From Pseudomonadales bacterium (GTDB lineage: Bacteria; Pseudomonadota; Gammaproteobacteria; Pseudomonadales; DT-91): 6,033 nucleotides of DNA. Location of the stretch: NCBI GenBank assembly GCA_013215025.1, contig JABSRR010000013.1, positions 1 through 6,033 on the forward strand, read 5' to 3'. The position numbers and the translations under genes were made by a program. The notes under the pieces are model-generated. The model was not told the origin of the DNA. It saw only the letters and a program-made list of their open reading frames with translations, and did no database searches. Shown here one piece after another: positions 5,888-6,033 of the stretch (positions are counted from its first letter, which is position 1; each line of letters starts with the position of its first letter).

Positions 5888-6033
5888 TTAAGGTATTGAC
5901 GCATAGGGCGCTAAAAGGCTCAGTGCCACGTAGGCTGAGGCCAGGCCTAAACATGCGCCGAGTGCTATATCACTGGGGTAATGCACACCCAGCATAACTC
6001 GAGATAAACCGACTAAAGCTGCCCAAGAAAATG
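5888..6033 (-). CDS. PAP2-family phosphatase, C-terminal fragment (5'-partial)
   Basis: Only the last 47 complete codons are inside the window; the gene enters from the right edge and stops with TAA at 5888-5890. The visible part holds the third phosphatase motif of the PAP2 (type 2 phosphatidic acid phosphatase) superfamily, SRVMLGVHYPSD, exactly SR-x5-H-x3-D with the catalytic histidine at bases 5981-5983. A hydrophobic helix follows (IALGACLGLASAYVALSLL), typical of the last membrane segment. The enzyme would remove phosphate from a lipid such as undecaprenyl diphosphate, phosphatidate or phosphatidylglycerophosphate at the periplasmic face. Which lipid cannot be told from this end alone. 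The spacing of 30 bp to the glycosyltransferase suggests co-transcription. The first two motifs are outside the window. Confidence 0.88.
   Translation of the reverse strand, partial: FSWAALVGLSRVMLGVHYPSDIALGACLGLASAYVALSLLAPYASIP

Noticed and set aside
5931..5949. Inverted repeat TAGGC...GCCTA inside the PAP2 gene
   Set aside because: Five-base arms within coding sequence; explained by codon content of an Ala/Leu/Gly-rich membrane helix.

Overview
The window reads as ordinary chromosome of a gamma-proteobacterium, probably marine or otherwise aquatic. This is inferred from gene content, the moderate AT-leaning composition and the proteobacterial style of the proteins; no rRNA or other taxonomic marker is present. 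There are seven protein genes, two of them cut by the window edges. No RNA genes, insertion sequences, CRISPR arrays or prophage genes are visible, and no intergenic gap exceeds about 220 bases.

Left part, plus strand: a six-helix voltage-gated potassium channel (5' end outside the window) with a C-terminal zinc ribbon, then a YheT-type alpha/beta hydrolase. The hydrolase runs convergently into a minus-strand HpcH/HpaI (CitE-like) CoA-ester lyase, and the two reading frames overlap by 29 bp at their 3' ends.

Middle part, minus strand: the lyase has its own upstream region of about 170 bp. It is separated from the preceding unit by a strong intrinsic terminator. That unit is a tight two-gene operon: a DUF35 protein (zinc ribbon plus OB fold), then an SCP2/lipid-transfer-type thiolase homologue. 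The thiolase keeps the nucleophilic cysteine region but has lost the usual HDCF and GHP acid/base motifs. DUF35 plus divergent thiolase is the architecture known from acyl-CoA thiolases and from steroid side-chain retro-aldolases, so a role in CoA-thioester breakdown is likely. The nearby CoA-ester lyase performs another C-C bond cleavage on CoA thioesters and may serve a related catabolic purpose, but it is a separate transcription unit.

Right part, minus strand: the C-terminal end of a PAP2-family lipid phosphatase (5' end outside the window) is followed 30 bp later by an MJ1255/VC2487-type glycosyltransferase. This pair probably acts in envelope polysaccharide or lipid-carrier metabolism.

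Three start positions matter for annotation. The channel has no start inside the window. The lyase starts at 2737, not at the far upstream 2905. The glycosyltransferase starts at the ATG at 5857, not at the TTG at 5869. I see no convincing evidence of an entirely new system. The least ordinary items are the catalytic-motif changes in the thiolase homologue and the palindrome in the leader of its operon.
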